Assembly: GCA_946617545.1 (NCBI GenBank)
Contig: CAMOKK010000079.1
Span: 1-6,331 of the forward strand
Length of the DNA: 6,331 nt
DNA from: an uncultured Bacteroidales bacterium
Lineage (GTDB): Bacteria; Bacteroidota; Bacteroidia; Bacteroidales; UBA932
Reading direction: 5' to 3'
Made by a program: the position numbers and the translations under genes. Positions 1 to 5,689 of the stretch are shown here, one piece after another. Numbering within the stretch: the first letter of the stretch is position 1; each line of letters starts with the position of its first letter. The notes below the pieces were generated by a model. It was not told where the DNA came from. It ran no database searches and saw nothing but the letters and a program-made list of their open reading frames with translations.

Positions 1-1259
1 CTGAGCTGAAAGCCTATTCCCAAAGAGGAAAGTTTTCCGAGGAACGCCTGCTCAAAGGCGTTCCTTTCTATTTTCCGGGTCATGTGGAGGTAGAGTTTCC
101 CGTTGTAGCCTATGCAGGAGAAAGCGCCGCTGTTGCCACGCTGGCGGCCCAGGATGAAGTCCAGGTCCTTTACATAGGGAGTCATGGCTTCCGGAAGTTG
201 CACAAGTCCCATGTTGGAGAGAGTCTGTGAGCAGAAGCGGTCTCCGTGGAGCAGGTTGATGATGTCAATGATAGGGTGCTTTAAGGCCAGGGGAAGCATC
301 CGCACAATCAACATCTCTTCCAGCTCCACGTTGGCGGCAATCTTGGGTTCCAGCTGCTCTCTTTGCAGGTCTTGGGCCTTCTGGGCCTTTACGGCCGATA
401 CCAGCTGTTCAAAGCTCAGGTAACCCTCCCGGACATCCACCCCCAGATTCACGTAGGAGGAGAAATTCCGCACGGTCCGGCTGTCATAAAAAGGACGCAG
501 ATTCACGGGTACGGATACCTTGAGGGCCGATTTCTTTTTCTTCGACGGGTCAGTGCGATGCTCCTCCTGCAAGGCCCAGAGCATGGCGGCCGTGAGGAGT
601 TCCGTGACAGTACAGGCAAAGCGCCGGCAGACCGTTTGAATCTGTTCTATCCGGATAACGGCCCGAAGATCCCGCACAGCGGCGTGGGGGAGTGCATGCC
701 CCCGGATGTGATAGGCGTCCGCATTTTGCTCCAGCCGCCCGTGACGGCCGCTGAAAACGGTCTTGAAGCTGTCTTCCACCTCAAAATAGGCTGGCCGAAG
801 TTTCGGGTCCAGTACCAGGCGGTTGTAGCGGATGGAGACGCCGTATTTCAGCCGGATGTATTCGCCCGTGAGGGTGAGCAGGAAACACAGGGCGCCGTTT
901 CCGTCGGCCAAGGCGTGAAAGACATCCAGATAAAGGGTGGCGCCCTCTGCGCTTACGCGGTACAGCAGGCCCTTCTGCTCCTGGAAGTCGGGATGCCTCA
1001 GCGGCGTCAGGGGCAGCAGGGTGGGCACGGCCTCTATGCGTTTGAGGTACCACCAGAAAGCGCCGGCCTTGAGGCGGCAGCGGAAGGTGGGAATACGCTC
1101 GGAAACCGTTTCCAGGGCTTTTTGAAGTATCTCCCTGTCTATGTTTTCAGACAAGGTAACCTTCATTCTATATTGGGAGCAGTAATGCTTGGACATGGAC
1201 GCAGGGTAAATGTTGGCTGCGTTGTCCAGTTTCAAGATGGCGGGAATTGCAGTTGTCAT
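1..1259 (-). CDS. Condensation-superfamily (alcohol-acetyltransferase-like) acyltransferase, 3' end cut by window edge
   Basis: Translating the minus strand from the ATG at 1259-1257 gives about 419 codons with no stop before the left edge. The frame carries the signature of CoA-dependent acyltransferases and condensation domains: HALADGNG, residues 115-122, an HxxxDG motif with likely catalytic His115 and structural Asp119. An N-terminal KLDNAANIYP stretch (10-19) is followed by a helix and strand ending IPTFRCRLKAGAFWWYL, typical of the short alcohol-acetyltransferase-like family. A late SNMG (348-351), followed by a VQLP stretch, matches the second conserved core motif. Since such proteins are usually about 420-450 residues, only a few C-terminal residues should be missing. 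Such enzymes transfer an acyl group from CoA to an alcohol, amine or lipid acceptor; the substrate cannot be read here. No signal peptide is visible, so it is probably cytosolic. The start is supported by AAGGA nine bases upstream and a -7 box at 1283-1290. Confidence 0.85.
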   Translation of the reverse strand, partial: MTTAIPAILKLDNAANIYPASMSKHYCSQYRMKVTLSENIDREILQKALETVSERIPTFRCRLKAGAFWWYLKRIEAVPTLLPLTPLRHPDFQEQKGLLYRVSAEGATLYLDVFHALADGNGALCFLLTLTGEYIRLKYGVSIRYNRLVLDPKLRPAYFEVEDSFKTVFSGRHGRLEQNADAYHIRGHALPHAAVRDLRAVIRIEQIQTVCRRFACTVTELLTAAMLWALQEEHRTDPSKKKKSALKVSVPVNLRPFYDSRTVRNFSSYVNLGVDVREGYLSFEQLVSAVKAQKAQDLQREQLEPKIAANVELEEMLIVRMLPLALKHPIIDIINLLHGDRFCSQTLSNMGLVQLPEAMTPYVKDLDFILGRQRGNSGAFSCIGYNGKLYLHMTRKIERNAFEQAFLGKLSSLGIGFQL

Positions 1260-1268
1260 TTCGTTTTA

Positions 1269-1273
1269 TCCTT
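1269..1273 (-). promoter_or_regulatory. Ribosome binding site of the acyltransferase gene
   Basis: AAGGA on the minus strand lies nine bases before the ATG at 1259. Most other starts in this window lack any purine-rich site, so this one helps fix the acyltransferase start. Confidence 0.5.
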
Positions 1274-1282
1274 TTGTTGCTG

Positions 1283-1290
1283 CAAAATTA
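1283..1290 (-). promoter_or_regulatory. Bacteroides-type -7 box (TAATTTTG) for the acyltransferase gene
   Basis: Read on the minus strand, TAATTTTG matches the Bacteroidota -7 consensus TAnnTTTG. The expected -33 region, 19 nt upstream, holds only CTTTTA (about 1310-1315), a weak match to TTTG. Transcription would begin near 1276 and leave a leader of about 17 nt containing the AAGGA site. Confidence 0.5.
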
Positions 1291-1319
1291 CCGATCCTTC
1301 CCGGGCCGATAAAAGAAAT

Positions 1320-1344
1320 GTCACCTCTGAGGTGCAGAAGTGAC
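1320..1344 (-). terminator. Hairpin, probable terminator of the dehydrogenase gene
   Basis: Two 10-base arms (1335-1344 and 1320-1329) enclose a 5-base loop. In minus-strand RNA all ten pairs form, one as G-U, and the stem is followed by the T-rich ATTTCTTTTAT. It lies about 77 bases past the dehydrogenase stop and just upstream of the acyltransferase promoter, a sensible place to insulate the two genes. The trailing T tract is interrupted, so this may instead be an operator. A nested 13-base palindrome (CACCTC-T-GAGGTG, 1322-1334) can form a competing shorter hairpin. Confidence 0.5.
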
Positions 1345-1359
1345 AAAAAACGCTATGCA

Positions 1360-1421
1360 GGGACGAAAGGGCATATTTTGGGACGAAAATAATGCCTCGG
1401 GGAGATTCGTCCCTTTGTCCC
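1360..1421. repeat. Cluster of four GGGACGAA-type octamers, two direct and two inverted
   Basis: GGGACGAA occurs at 1360-1367 and 1380-1387, exactly 20 bp apart. Its complement TTCGTCCC occurs at 1406-1413, followed directly by a one-mismatch copy TTTGTCCC at 1414-1421 that touches the dehydrogenase stop codon. In minus-strand RNA the arm at 1406-1413 could pair with either upstream octamer, so two mutually exclusive hairpins are possible. The cluster could equally be tandem half-sites for a DNA-binding protein ahead of the acyltransferase promoter. Confidence 0.6.
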
Positions 1422-2347
1422 TACCAGCCTTTCCGGATGTTTTCCGCCATCTCGTGGGCCAGCCTGGCGCGGGCCTCGCGGGAGTACCAGGCAATGTGGG
1501 GGGAGAAGAGCAGGCGCTCCGGATGCAGCAGGTGCAGGAGGGGACTGTCGGCCGGAAGGGGTTCCTTTACATAAACGTCCAATGCGGCTCCGGCGATGCG
1601 TCCCTCGTCCAGGGCGCGGGCCAGGTCGGCTTCTACGGCAATGCCTCCGCGTCCGGTGTTCACCAGGTAGGCCGTGGGTTTCATCCGGCACAACTCCTCA
1701 TAGCCGATGAGCCCGGCCGTCCGTTCATTGTACGGCGCGTGGATGGAGATGACATCGGCCTTTTCCAAGAGTTCCGGAAGGGAGACGGAGGGATAATCCT
1801 TGCAATGCGAAGTACCGGAGGTGGAATAATAAATCACTTCCATTCCCATGGCGCGGCCGATGAGAGCCACTTTCTGGCCGATGGCACCCATGCCCACGAT
1901 GCCCAGCGTTTTCCCCGCGAGCTCGATGAAGGGATGCTTGAAATCTACATGCACAGGGTTCCGGCTGTAGGCCCCGCTCCGGACAAAGTCCTGATAGTGG
2001 AAGGCGCCGCCGACCAGGTTGAGAATGTGCATCCAGGCGGTCTGGGCCACCGAATCCGTGGAATAGGCCGCCACGTTGCGCACAATCACGCCCCGCTCCG
2101 TACATAGTTTCACATCGATGTTGTTCATGCCGGTGCCGGCTTCGCAGATGAGCTTGAGCCTGGGGGCCGCGTCCAGGAAGGCCTGGTCCACAATCACCTT
2201 GTTCAGGCAGGCTACATCGGCATCTTTTACCCTTTCACGGGCCTGAAGCGCCGTGGAAGAAGGGTAACAAACCAACTCCCCGAGGGAGGCCATTTCTTCC
2301 AGGGAAACGTCACCCATGGAGATGGCGTCTAAAAATACAATTTTCAT
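1421..2347 (-). CDS. D-isomer-specific 2-hydroxyacid dehydrogenase (glycerate dehydrogenase / hydroxypyruvate reductase-like)
   Basis: This 308-residue cytosolic enzyme should reduce a 2-oxoacid to the D-2-hydroxyacid, or the reverse, with NAD(P)H. The family layout is complete. The catalytic domain starts with the strand MKIVFLDA, the Rossmann motif GMGAIG lies at 152-157, and the catalytic triad is Arg233 (in NTGRGG), Glu262 (in VKEP) and His284 (in SPHIAW). The HIAW form and overall length resemble the glycerate-dehydrogenase/hydroxypyruvate-reductase branch more than PGDH, LDH or erythronate-4-phosphate dehydrogenase. The exact substrate is inferred and uncertain. After the second Rossmann strand the sequence is VIYYSTSG, without the Asp typical of strict NAD users. 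The start is firm because MKIVFLDA opens the first strand, and no Shine-Dalgarno site precedes it. It is divergent from the unknown gene at 2381, and no pathway partner lies nearby. Confidence 0.92.
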   Translation of the reverse strand: MKIVFLDAISMGDVSLEEMASLGELVCYPSSTALQARERVKDADVACLNKVIVDQAFLDAAPRLKLICEAGTGMNNIDVKLCTERGVIVRNVAAYSTDSVAQTAWMHILNLVGGAFHYQDFVRSGAYSRNPVHVDFKHPFIELAGKTLGIVGMGAIGQKVALIGRAMGMEVIYYSTSGTSHCKDYPSVSLPELLEKADVISIHAPYNERTAGLIGYEELCRMKPTAYLVNTGRGGIAVEADLARALDEGRIAGAALDVYVKEPLPADSPLLHLLHPERLLFSPHIAWYSREARARLAHEMAENIRKGW

Positions 2348-2352
2348 GAATA

Positions 2353-2360
2353 CAAAAATA
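2353..2360 (-). promoter_or_regulatory. Bacteroides-type -7 box (TATTTTTG) for the dehydrogenase gene
   Basis: Minus-strand TATTTTTG fits TAnnTTTG and ends only five bases before the dehydrogenase ATG (2347-2345). There is no good TTTG at the -33 position. If used, the transcript would be leaderless or nearly so. Confidence 0.35.
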
Positions 2361-2372
2361 ATAGAAAATTTG

Positions 2373-2380
2373 TATATTTG
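2373..2380 (+). promoter_or_regulatory. Bacteroides-type -7 box (TATATTTG) for the unknown gene
   Basis: TATATTTG matches TAnnTTTG and directly abuts the ATG at 2381. Transcription would start near 2386, which would make the ATG at 2390 the functional start. No clear -33 TTTG is seen, so the match could be chance in an AT-rich gap. Confidence 0.35.
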
Positions 2381-2920
2381 ATGTCAATAATGGCCAGTGT
2401 AAAAGAAATATTGGGCCGGATAGACCCTCAGGCCCCTTATTCCATGGTGGTGGAAGCCTCCGTGCGGGACTATTGCGTCCTCTCCCTGCAATTCCTGAAA
2501 GGGGAGGCCGACTATGCCCGCTATTTCCAGAGCGTGCTTCCCGGCCCTTTCGAGGCCATGGAGAAGGAAATATCGGCCCGCCGCTGCGCCTCCGAAAGGT
2601 ATTGCATTCAGCTTTATAAGCCTTCCGAGGAGGCCCTTCTGGCCGATGCCATTGCAGACCTGGCCTTCGCACAGGCGGAACGGCTCACCCTGGTGACGCC
2701 CTCCAACCCCCAGGCCGATGACCGGGAACGTGCCATGGTGTATATCGTGGGCGTCTATACGCTGATGGCCCTGGCGCTCCATGACCGCACGGACTTTGCC
2801 GTACTGTTTCTGGAGGCCTGGGCCAACTTCAACGCTTTTGCCAGCGCCCGGGTAATCCGCCGTCATTATGACCGCAGCTGGAACAGCCGCTACGAATCCC
2901 TCTTTTATCCGCTGGGATAG
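2381..2920 (+). CDS. Hypothetical protein, 179 residues, family not recognised
   Basis: I do not recognise this protein. It reads as a plausible soluble, mostly helical cytosolic protein: there is no signal peptide, charged and hydrophobic residues are mixed, and the middle is acidic (EEALLADAIADLAFAQAERL). A hydrophobic C-terminal stretch, VYIVGVYTLMALALHDRTDF, then AVLFLEAWANFNAF, looks like buried helices rather than membrane spans because of the embedded His, Arg and Asp. Start candidates in frame are TTG 2378, ATG 2381 and ATG 2390. A -7 box ending at 2380 favours 2390 if it is real; 2381 is given as the first ATG. An antisense frame of 160 codons exists over the same bases but reads as low-complexity, so the plus frame is preferred. 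Its TAG stop is directly followed by the stop codon of the convergent lipoprotein gene. Function unknown. Confidence 0.7.
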   Translation: MSIMASVKEILGRIDPQAPYSMVVEASVRDYCVLSLQFLKGEADYARYFQSVLPGPFEAMEKEISARRCASERYCIQLYKPSEEALLADAIADLAFAQAERLTLVTPSNPQADDRERAMVYIVGVYTLMALALHDRTDFAVLFLEAWANFNAFASARVIRRHYDRSWNSRYESLFYPLG

Positions 2921-3613
2921 TTACTTGGTCTTGATGCTGGCTGCACCGGATTTGTGCTTCTCAATCTGAGGGCAGTCCAGCTCCCGGGCGTCGATATCAC
3001 CTGCACCGGATACGCTCAGGCTGGCATAGCCCGCCTTGCCGGAGAGGTCTACATCGCCGGCACCGCTGATGCTCACATAGAGTTTCTCCACATCCAGCCC
3101 CTGCGCATCCAGGTCTCCGGCACCGCTCACGGAATACGTGAGACAGGGGACTTGGATGTCTTTCATCTCGCAGTCTCCGGCTCCGCTGATGGAGATGGTC
3201 AGATCCTCTGCAGAGTGGACGCCGGTAATGTCAACATCGGCCGCTCCGCTGACCTTGAGGCTTTTGAGGAGCGGGGACCCGACAAAAATTTCAAATTCCT
3301 TGGCCTTGATCTGTACCTTGTCTTTGGTTTTAAGGACAAGCGTTCCGTCCTCCACCTTGAAATCCAAGTAGTCGAACACCTCCGCATTGGCTTTCACCCG
3401 CACGTACTCATCGGCGGTCTGGACATACTTGAGGTCGGCCTGGCCGCTCACGACAATCTTGTCAAAACCGCTGAGACTGTCCAGCATTCTGTCTTGAACT
3501 TCGCCGTTGCAGACAACGCGTTTCCCTCCGCCAAAACTCTGGCCCAGGTTTACGGAGCAGGTGCAGCCGGACAAAAGGGCCACAGCGCTCAAAGCAATCA
3601 AAAATCTTTTCAT
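2921..3613 (-). CDS. DUF2807 (head GIN domain) lipoprotein with about 20-residue SGAGD repeats
   Basis: This 230-residue protein begins with a lipoprotein signal peptide (MKRFLIALSAVALLSGC) whose lipobox LSGC puts the lipidated Cys at 17. No acidic run follows the Cys, so the surface-export signal known in Bacteroidetes is not obvious and a periplasm-facing location is likelier. The body matches the putative auto-transporter adhesin / head GIN domain family (DUF2807). Strand-rich turns repeat an SGxxD core at residues 56 (SGQAD), 122 (SGAAD), 143, 163, 183 and 202 (SGAGD), with a final SGAAS at 222. From 122 on the spacing is 19-21 residues, as expected for a right-handed beta-solenoid. It is the last gene of the operon, 8 bp after the GntR gene. 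Its biochemical role is unknown; its place suggests an envelope partner of the ABC system. Its TAA stop abuts the convergent gene's stop. Confidence 0.9.
   Translation of the reverse strand: MKRFLIALSAVALLSGCTCSVNLGQSFGGGKRVVCNGEVQDRMLDSLSGFDKIVVSGQADLKYVQTADEYVRVKANAEVFDYLDFKVEDGTLVLKTKDKVQIKAKEFEIFVGSPLLKSLKVSGAADVDITGVHSAEDLTISISGAGDCEMKDIQVPCLTYSVSGAGDLDAQGLDVEKLYVSISGAGDVDLSGKAGYASLSVSGAGDIDARELDCPQIEKHKSGAASIKTK
2948..3250 (-). repeat. Imperfect repeats of about 60 bp encoding SGAGD turns
   Basis: Six related segments of 57-63 bp lie inside the DUF2807 gene. The best conserved part on the plus strand is CTCCGGCACCGCT and close variants, near 3054, 3115 and 3174, with weaker copies near 2945, 3002 and 3240. 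The period follows the 19-21-residue protein repeat. Conserved protein cores with drifted DNA between them suggest old duplication kept by structural selection. Confidence 0.75.
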
Positions 3614-3621
3614 GGTCGTTT

Positions 3622-3960
3622 TTATTTGTTGAATATACTTACATCCAAGCCCAGCAGTTCCATCTTCCGAAGGATGGCGGGCACTTCTTTTTCCAGAAAT
3701 TCGGCCTTCTGGGAGGCCAGAATCTTCTCCCGTGCATCGGTCGATATGAAATAGCCGATTCCGCGTTTGTTGTAGATTATTCCGTCAGCGGTCAGTTTTT
3801 CATAGACGCGCATGACGGTATTGGGGTTCACCCCAATCTGTGCACCGTACTCGCGGACCGACGGGATGCGCTCATCGGCCTTCAGGGCACCGGAAAGGAT
3901 GTTCTCGCAGAACAGCTGGGCAATCTGAAGATAGATGGGTTTTTCTCCGTGAAAGTCCAT
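3622..3960 (-). CDS. Short GntR-family repressor, YtrA subfamily
   Basis: At 112 residues this has the size of YtrA-type GntR regulators, which have a winged helix-turn-helix and only a short dimerising tail instead of a ligand domain. The wHTH spans about 8-72 (PIYLQIAQLFCENILSG, IPSVREYGAQIGVNPNTVMRVYEKL, then wing IIYNKRGIGYFI). IPSVRE, NPNTV and the RGIGYFI wing are the family hallmarks. Residues 76-110 form the tail helices. It is the third gene of the operon, 4 bp after the permease gene and 8 bp before the DUF2807 gene. Known relatives repress their own ABC-transporter operons, and the palindrome at 5614-5639 over this operon's start is the obvious target. The inducer cannot be read from the sequence. 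With so little C-terminal domain, it may sense a small ligand at the dimer interface or respond indirectly. Confidence 0.93.
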   Translation of the reverse strand: MDFHGEKPIYLQIAQLFCENILSGALKADERIPSVREYGAQIGVNPNTVMRVYEKLTADGIIYNKRGIGYFISTDAREKILASQKAEFLEKEVPAILRKMELLGLDVSIFNK

Positions 3961-3964
3961 GATT

Positions 3965-4777
3965 CTAATGCTTTAAGGTTTTGATTCTGTAGAAGATGCC
4001 ATAGGCAAAGACGAGGGAAACGACAGCGCACACGGCCGTGGTCCATTTGAGGCTTTGGCGGGCAAAGACCTCCGCCTCGGCCAGGTCATTGATTTCAATG
4101 GAATAATTGATTCCGAGGAAGGTGGCCAGCGAAGACCAGACAATGCTGAAGCCGAAGACCAGCAGGATGGCCCAGAGAATTTTGTTGCGCTTGAACGTGA
4201 TGCCGCAAAGGAGGAAATACAGGTAGTTGAAGCAGTGCGAAACCACCAGGGGCAGGACAAAAAGCTTCAGATTCCAGGTGGTGTTGTACTCGGTGTTGGC
4301 CTCTTGCAGCGCCTCATTCATCTCTTTGAGGCCCTGGGAGGCAAAGGTGAGCAGCACTTTCCCGTAGGTGGGATCGGCCAGGCTCAGGATGCCGTCCACT
4401 GCGGCATAGGTGCCCAGGAATGCCACGGGAATCACGATGAGGGTAATGATAATCATGGACAGCCATTTTTCAAAGGCCGATGCCGGAATCATGAGCCAGG
4501 CGGCCCCTTTCCTCCGGTCTGTCAGGTAGCCGTAGGTGCGGGCCTGATACAATTGCAGAACCACGGCGGAGAGAATGAAAACAATCAAGCGACCCCTAAA
4601 GCCGGGAGCCTGCCAGACATGGTTGAAGGTGGCGTTGAAAGCCACGCCGACAATATAGAAAATCAGACCGGCCAGGCCAATCACGATGGCGGCTTTCATG
4701 TGGTTGCGCCACATCTGGGTGAGGTCGTATTTGAAATAGGTCAAGAAACGCTGGCCGGAGAATACTTCGTTTTTCAT
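3965..4777 (-). CDS. ABC transporter membrane subunit, six predicted helices
   Basis: This 270-residue polytopic membrane protein has about six hydrophobic spans, at residues 29-47, 63-78, 103-126, 170-192, 199-221 and 245-263. A loop of roughly 45 residues lies between spans 3 and 4. The N-terminus is FLTYFKYDLTQMWRNH, amphipathic and positively charged. I see no enzyme motif. The assignment as permease rests on topology and on the ATPase gene that ends 4 bp before it. The layout resembles ABC-2-type exporters found next to YtrA regulators. A single membrane gene suggests it acts as a homodimer with two copies of the ATPase. Substrate unknown; relatives are linked to export of, or protection from, envelope-active compounds. 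Confidence 0.85.
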   Translation of the reverse strand: MKNEVFSGQRFLTYFKYDLTQMWRNHMKAAIVIGLAGLIFYIVGVAFNATFNHVWQAPGFRGRLIVFILSAVVLQLYQARTYGYLTDRRKGAAWLMIPASAFEKWLSMIIITLIVIPVAFLGTYAAVDGILSLADPTYGKVLLTFASQGLKEMNEALQEANTEYNTTWNLKLFVLPLVVSHCFNYLYFLLCGITFKRNKILWAILLVFGFSIVWSSLATFLGINYSIEINDLAEAEVFARQSLKWTTAVCAVVSLVFAYGIFYRIKTLKH

Positions 4778-4781
4778 AAGG

Positions 4782-5606
4782 CTACTGGAATAAGGCTTTA
4801 ACTACATCTTTGTGGGAATGGACGGCGTTGAAGAGGGCCTCCAGGTTCACCTTGGACTCTTCGCCGGTAGTATTGGGATACACCTGGATGGCACCGGAGG
4901 GCGTCTGCTCCAAGTAAAGGGCGCCCGGATGAAGGGCCGTTCCGTAGTCGAAATAGAGCTTTTCGGAGATGGTCTGCAGGCTGGCATTCAGCAGCACGGC
5001 TTCCTTGTCCAGGATAATGATAGGGTCGATGATTTCTTCCAGATCCCGCACCTGATGGGTAGAGATGATGATGGCGCTTTCTTCCGAGGTGTACTTGGTG
5101 ATGGCCCTGCGGAACTGGGACTTCGAGGGGATGTCCAGGCCGTTGGTGGGCTCGTCCATGAAATAATGGCGGGCGTTGCAGGCCAGGGCAAAGGAAATCC
5201 AGGTTTTCTTGAGCTGGCCGGCGCTCATGGAATCCATCAGCTGGTCCGGGTCCACCTCGAACTCCTTGAGGATGGATAGATATTTATCAAAGTCAAAGGC
5301 AGGCCAGAGTTTTCCGTTTTCCTTTCCAAACTGGATGGCCGTATTGTGTACAGGAGCCACTTCGTCCGGCAGGTAAAACTGTTCGGCCAGCAGGGAAGGG
5401 GTACGGTCAAAAGGATCCCGACCGTCCGTTTCGATGGTGCCGGTCTTGGGCTTCTTGAGGCCGCAGAGGAGGGTGAGGAGGGTGGTTTTACCCACACCGT
5501 TTTCTCCCAGGAGGCCGTAGATATTGCCTCCCTTCAGTTCCAGGTTGATGTCGTTAAGCACCTTCTTGGAACCGTAGCTGAATGACAGGTTGTTGACGTT
5601 TATCAT
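4782..5606 (-). CDS. ABC transporter ATP-binding protein, YtrB/CcmA-like
   Basis: This 274-residue nucleotide-binding subunit powers the membrane protein encoded 4 bp downstream. Motifs in order are Walker A GENGVGKTT (34-42, Lys40), a Q-loop region around EQFYLPDE (75-82), the signature MSAGQ (127-131), Walker B HYFMDEP (147-153, Asp151 and catalytic Glu152), D-loop GLD (156-158) and switch His184 in STHQ. The signature departs from LSGGQ at its first and third residues, but the essential Ser and the following Gly-Gln are kept, so activity is plausible. About 70 residues after the switch region (from 205) form a family-specific tail. It is the first gene of the operon, with ATG at 5606-5604, no strong Shine-Dalgarno site and a well-formed promoter and operator just upstream. 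Confidence 0.94.
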   Translation of the reverse strand: MINVNNLSFSYGSKKVLNDINLELKGGNIYGLLGENGVGKTTLLTLLCGLKKPKTGTIETDGRDPFDRTPSLLAEQFYLPDEVAPVHNTAIQFGKENGKLWPAFDFDKYLSILKEFEVDPDQLMDSMSAGQLKKTWISFALACNARHYFMDEPTNGLDIPSKSQFRRAITKYTSEESAIIISTHQVRDLEEIIDPIIILDKEAVLLNASLQTISEKLYFDYGTALHPGALYLEQTPSGAIQVYPNTTGEESKVNLEALFNAVHSHKDVVKALFQ

Positions 5607-5613
5607 AACTTTT

Positions 5614-5639
5614 CAGTGTATTAGTTCATTAGTACACTG
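5614..5639. promoter_or_regulatory. Palindromic operator, probable GntR (YtrA-type) binding site
   Basis: The 26-bp imperfect palindrome has perfect outer arms CAGTGTA (5614-5620) and TACACTG (5633-5639), and further symmetric T/TA matches inside. On the minus strand it also contains ACTAAT twice, 8 bp apart. Outer GT and AC with internal TA are features of GntR-family operators. It covers the predicted transcription start of the ABC operon and lies immediately downstream of the -7 box, an ideal site for repression by the regulator encoded in that operon. The pairing of site and protein is inferred from position. Confidence 0.75.
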
Positions 5640-5670
5640 CAAAGGTATGAATAAAAATTTAAATAGCAAA
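5640..5670 (-). promoter_or_regulatory. Promoter of the ABC/GntR/DUF2807 operon (TTTG-N19-TACCTTTG)
   Basis: On the minus strand the -33 TTTG (5670-5667), a spacer of exactly 19 nt and the -7 TACCTTTG (5647-5640) match the Bacteroidota primary sigma factor consensus at both boxes and in spacing. Transcription should begin near 5633-5635, inside the palindromic operator, leaving a leader of about 28 nt before the ATPase ATG. No other gap in the window has so complete a promoter. Confidence 0.8.
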
Positions 5671-5689
5671 AATATTATTGAGAAAATTA

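Noticed and set aside
363..1343. Long plus-strand frame of 326 codons
   Set aside because: It is the antisense shadow of the acyltransferase, whose minus frame has the HxxxDG and SNMG motifs. The plus frame has no recognisable domain.
2384..2866. Minus-strand frame of 160 codons opposite the unknown gene
   Set aside because: It is Gly/His-rich with no signal or motif, and it would run across the -7 box of the plus gene. The plus frame has the more natural composition, though neither has a known family.
2874..2890. Stem-loop near the end of the unknown gene as terminator for the lipoprotein operon
   Set aside because: The stem is 7 bp with one G-U pair and a 3-base loop, and no T tract follows on the minus strand.
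2948..3250. CRISPR-like or mobile tandem repeat
   Set aside because: The repeats are in frame, diverged and encode the DUF2807 solenoid turns, with no conserved spacer structure.
4055..4801. Plus-strand frame of 248 codons opposite the permease gene
   Set aside because: It is rich in Gly, His, Gln and Asp with no motif; the minus frame has clear membrane spans and fits the operon spacing.
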